A DNA stretch of 64,000 nt from positions 8,235 to 72,234 of the forward strand of contig CALTTC010000008.1 of the NCBI GenBank assembly GCA_943908425.1, given 5' to 3'. Of the stretch, positions 63,939 through 64,000 are shown in pieces. The position numbers and the translations under genes are program-made. The stretch comes from an uncultured Moraxella sp. (GTDB lineage Bacteria > Pseudomonadota > Gammaproteobacteria > Pseudomonadales > Moraxellaceae). Within the stretch, counting starts at the first letter, position 1. Each line of letters starts with the position of its first letter. The notes beneath the pieces are model-generated. The model was not told where the DNA came from. It saw only the letters and a program-made list of their open reading frames with translations, and searched no databases.

Positions 63939-64000
63939 TGGTAAATGGTAAATGGTAAATGGTAAATGGTAAATGGTAAATGGTAAATGGTAAATGGTAA
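63939..64000. repeat. Heptanucleotide tandem repeat (TGGTAAA)n running off the window
   Basis: Eight perfect copies of TGGTAAA plus six bases of a ninth, starting 22 bp after the K+ channel stop and continuing past the right edge. On the plus strand every frame soon meets TAA; on the minus strand the repeat is open in all frames. Confidence 0.95.

Noticed and set aside
63939..64000. CRISPR array at the right edge
   Set aside because: A 7-bp unit without spacers is a simple tandem repeat.
1..64000. tRNA, rRNA, insertion sequences, integrases, attachment sites
   Set aside because: I looked through the intergenic regions and found no cloverleaf-like sequence, transposase, integrase or paired attachment repeats that I could support.

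Overview
The window looks like a chromosomal segment of a Moraxella-type gammaproteobacterium (Moraxellaceae). Pointers are the moderately AT-rich base composition, a fused nuoCD, a 14-subunit complex I locus followed directly by fpr, a FutA/FbpA-type iron importer, IscX, a KatG plus a haem catalase, and twitching-motility ATPase PilU. The genus call is an inference from gene content and protein style; no rRNA or tRNA gene is present to confirm it.

Layout. 1-3993: the 3' end of a TerD-family gene faces a two-gene minus-strand unit encoding a RavA-like MoxR AAA+ ATPase with a C-terminal beta-helix-like region, and an LRAT-like/VWA (ViaA-like) protein whose frame is broken at a three-copy octanucleotide repeat. 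4123-8926: acetate CoA-transferase, argG and a 3-hydroxyisobutyryl-CoA hydrolase. 9030-13172: divergent fbpA / fbpBC ferric iron importer with a good Fur-box candidate between them. 13383-21583: iscX, katG, an MscS-type channel, a haem catalase and two tandem DUF2059 secreted proteins. 21800-43936: nuoA-N and fpr. nuoE-nuoN-fpr is compact, but nuoA, nuoB, nuoCD and nuoE are separated by unrelated cargo: a 54-aa membrane protein and an acidic protein with an A8 frameshift; a low-GC desaturase (with a 4-bp frameshift) plus an EamA transporter; and a LysE exporter plus pilU.

44718-50330 is a minus-strand run: ilvA, an N-terminally short ASCH protein, hslR, a low-molecular-weight phosphatase, murB, a YdcF-like protein and an AmiD-like amidase, linking amino-acid and cell-wall metabolism. 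50431-57421 is a type I restriction-modification locus in the order hsdR-hsdS-abi-hsdM (as transcribed), with an Abi_2/HEPN gene nested inside it and an in-frame ochre codon at hsdS codon 14. 57484-62915 holds a YebC-family regulator and a TolC-HlyD-ABC2-ABC2 efflux set without its own ATPase. 63093-63917 is a voltage-gated-type K+ channel with a zinc ribbon, followed by a heptanucleotide tandem repeat running off the window end.

The most promising candidate for an undescribed system is the TerD / LRAT-VWA / MoxR-beta-helix cassette at the left end: it combines a RavA-ViaA-like chaperone pair, an acyltransferase/peptidase-like module and apparent on/off switching by an 8-bp repeat. Several genes in the window are broken at short repeats, so some of these breaks may be reversible switches, some recent decay and some sequencing error.
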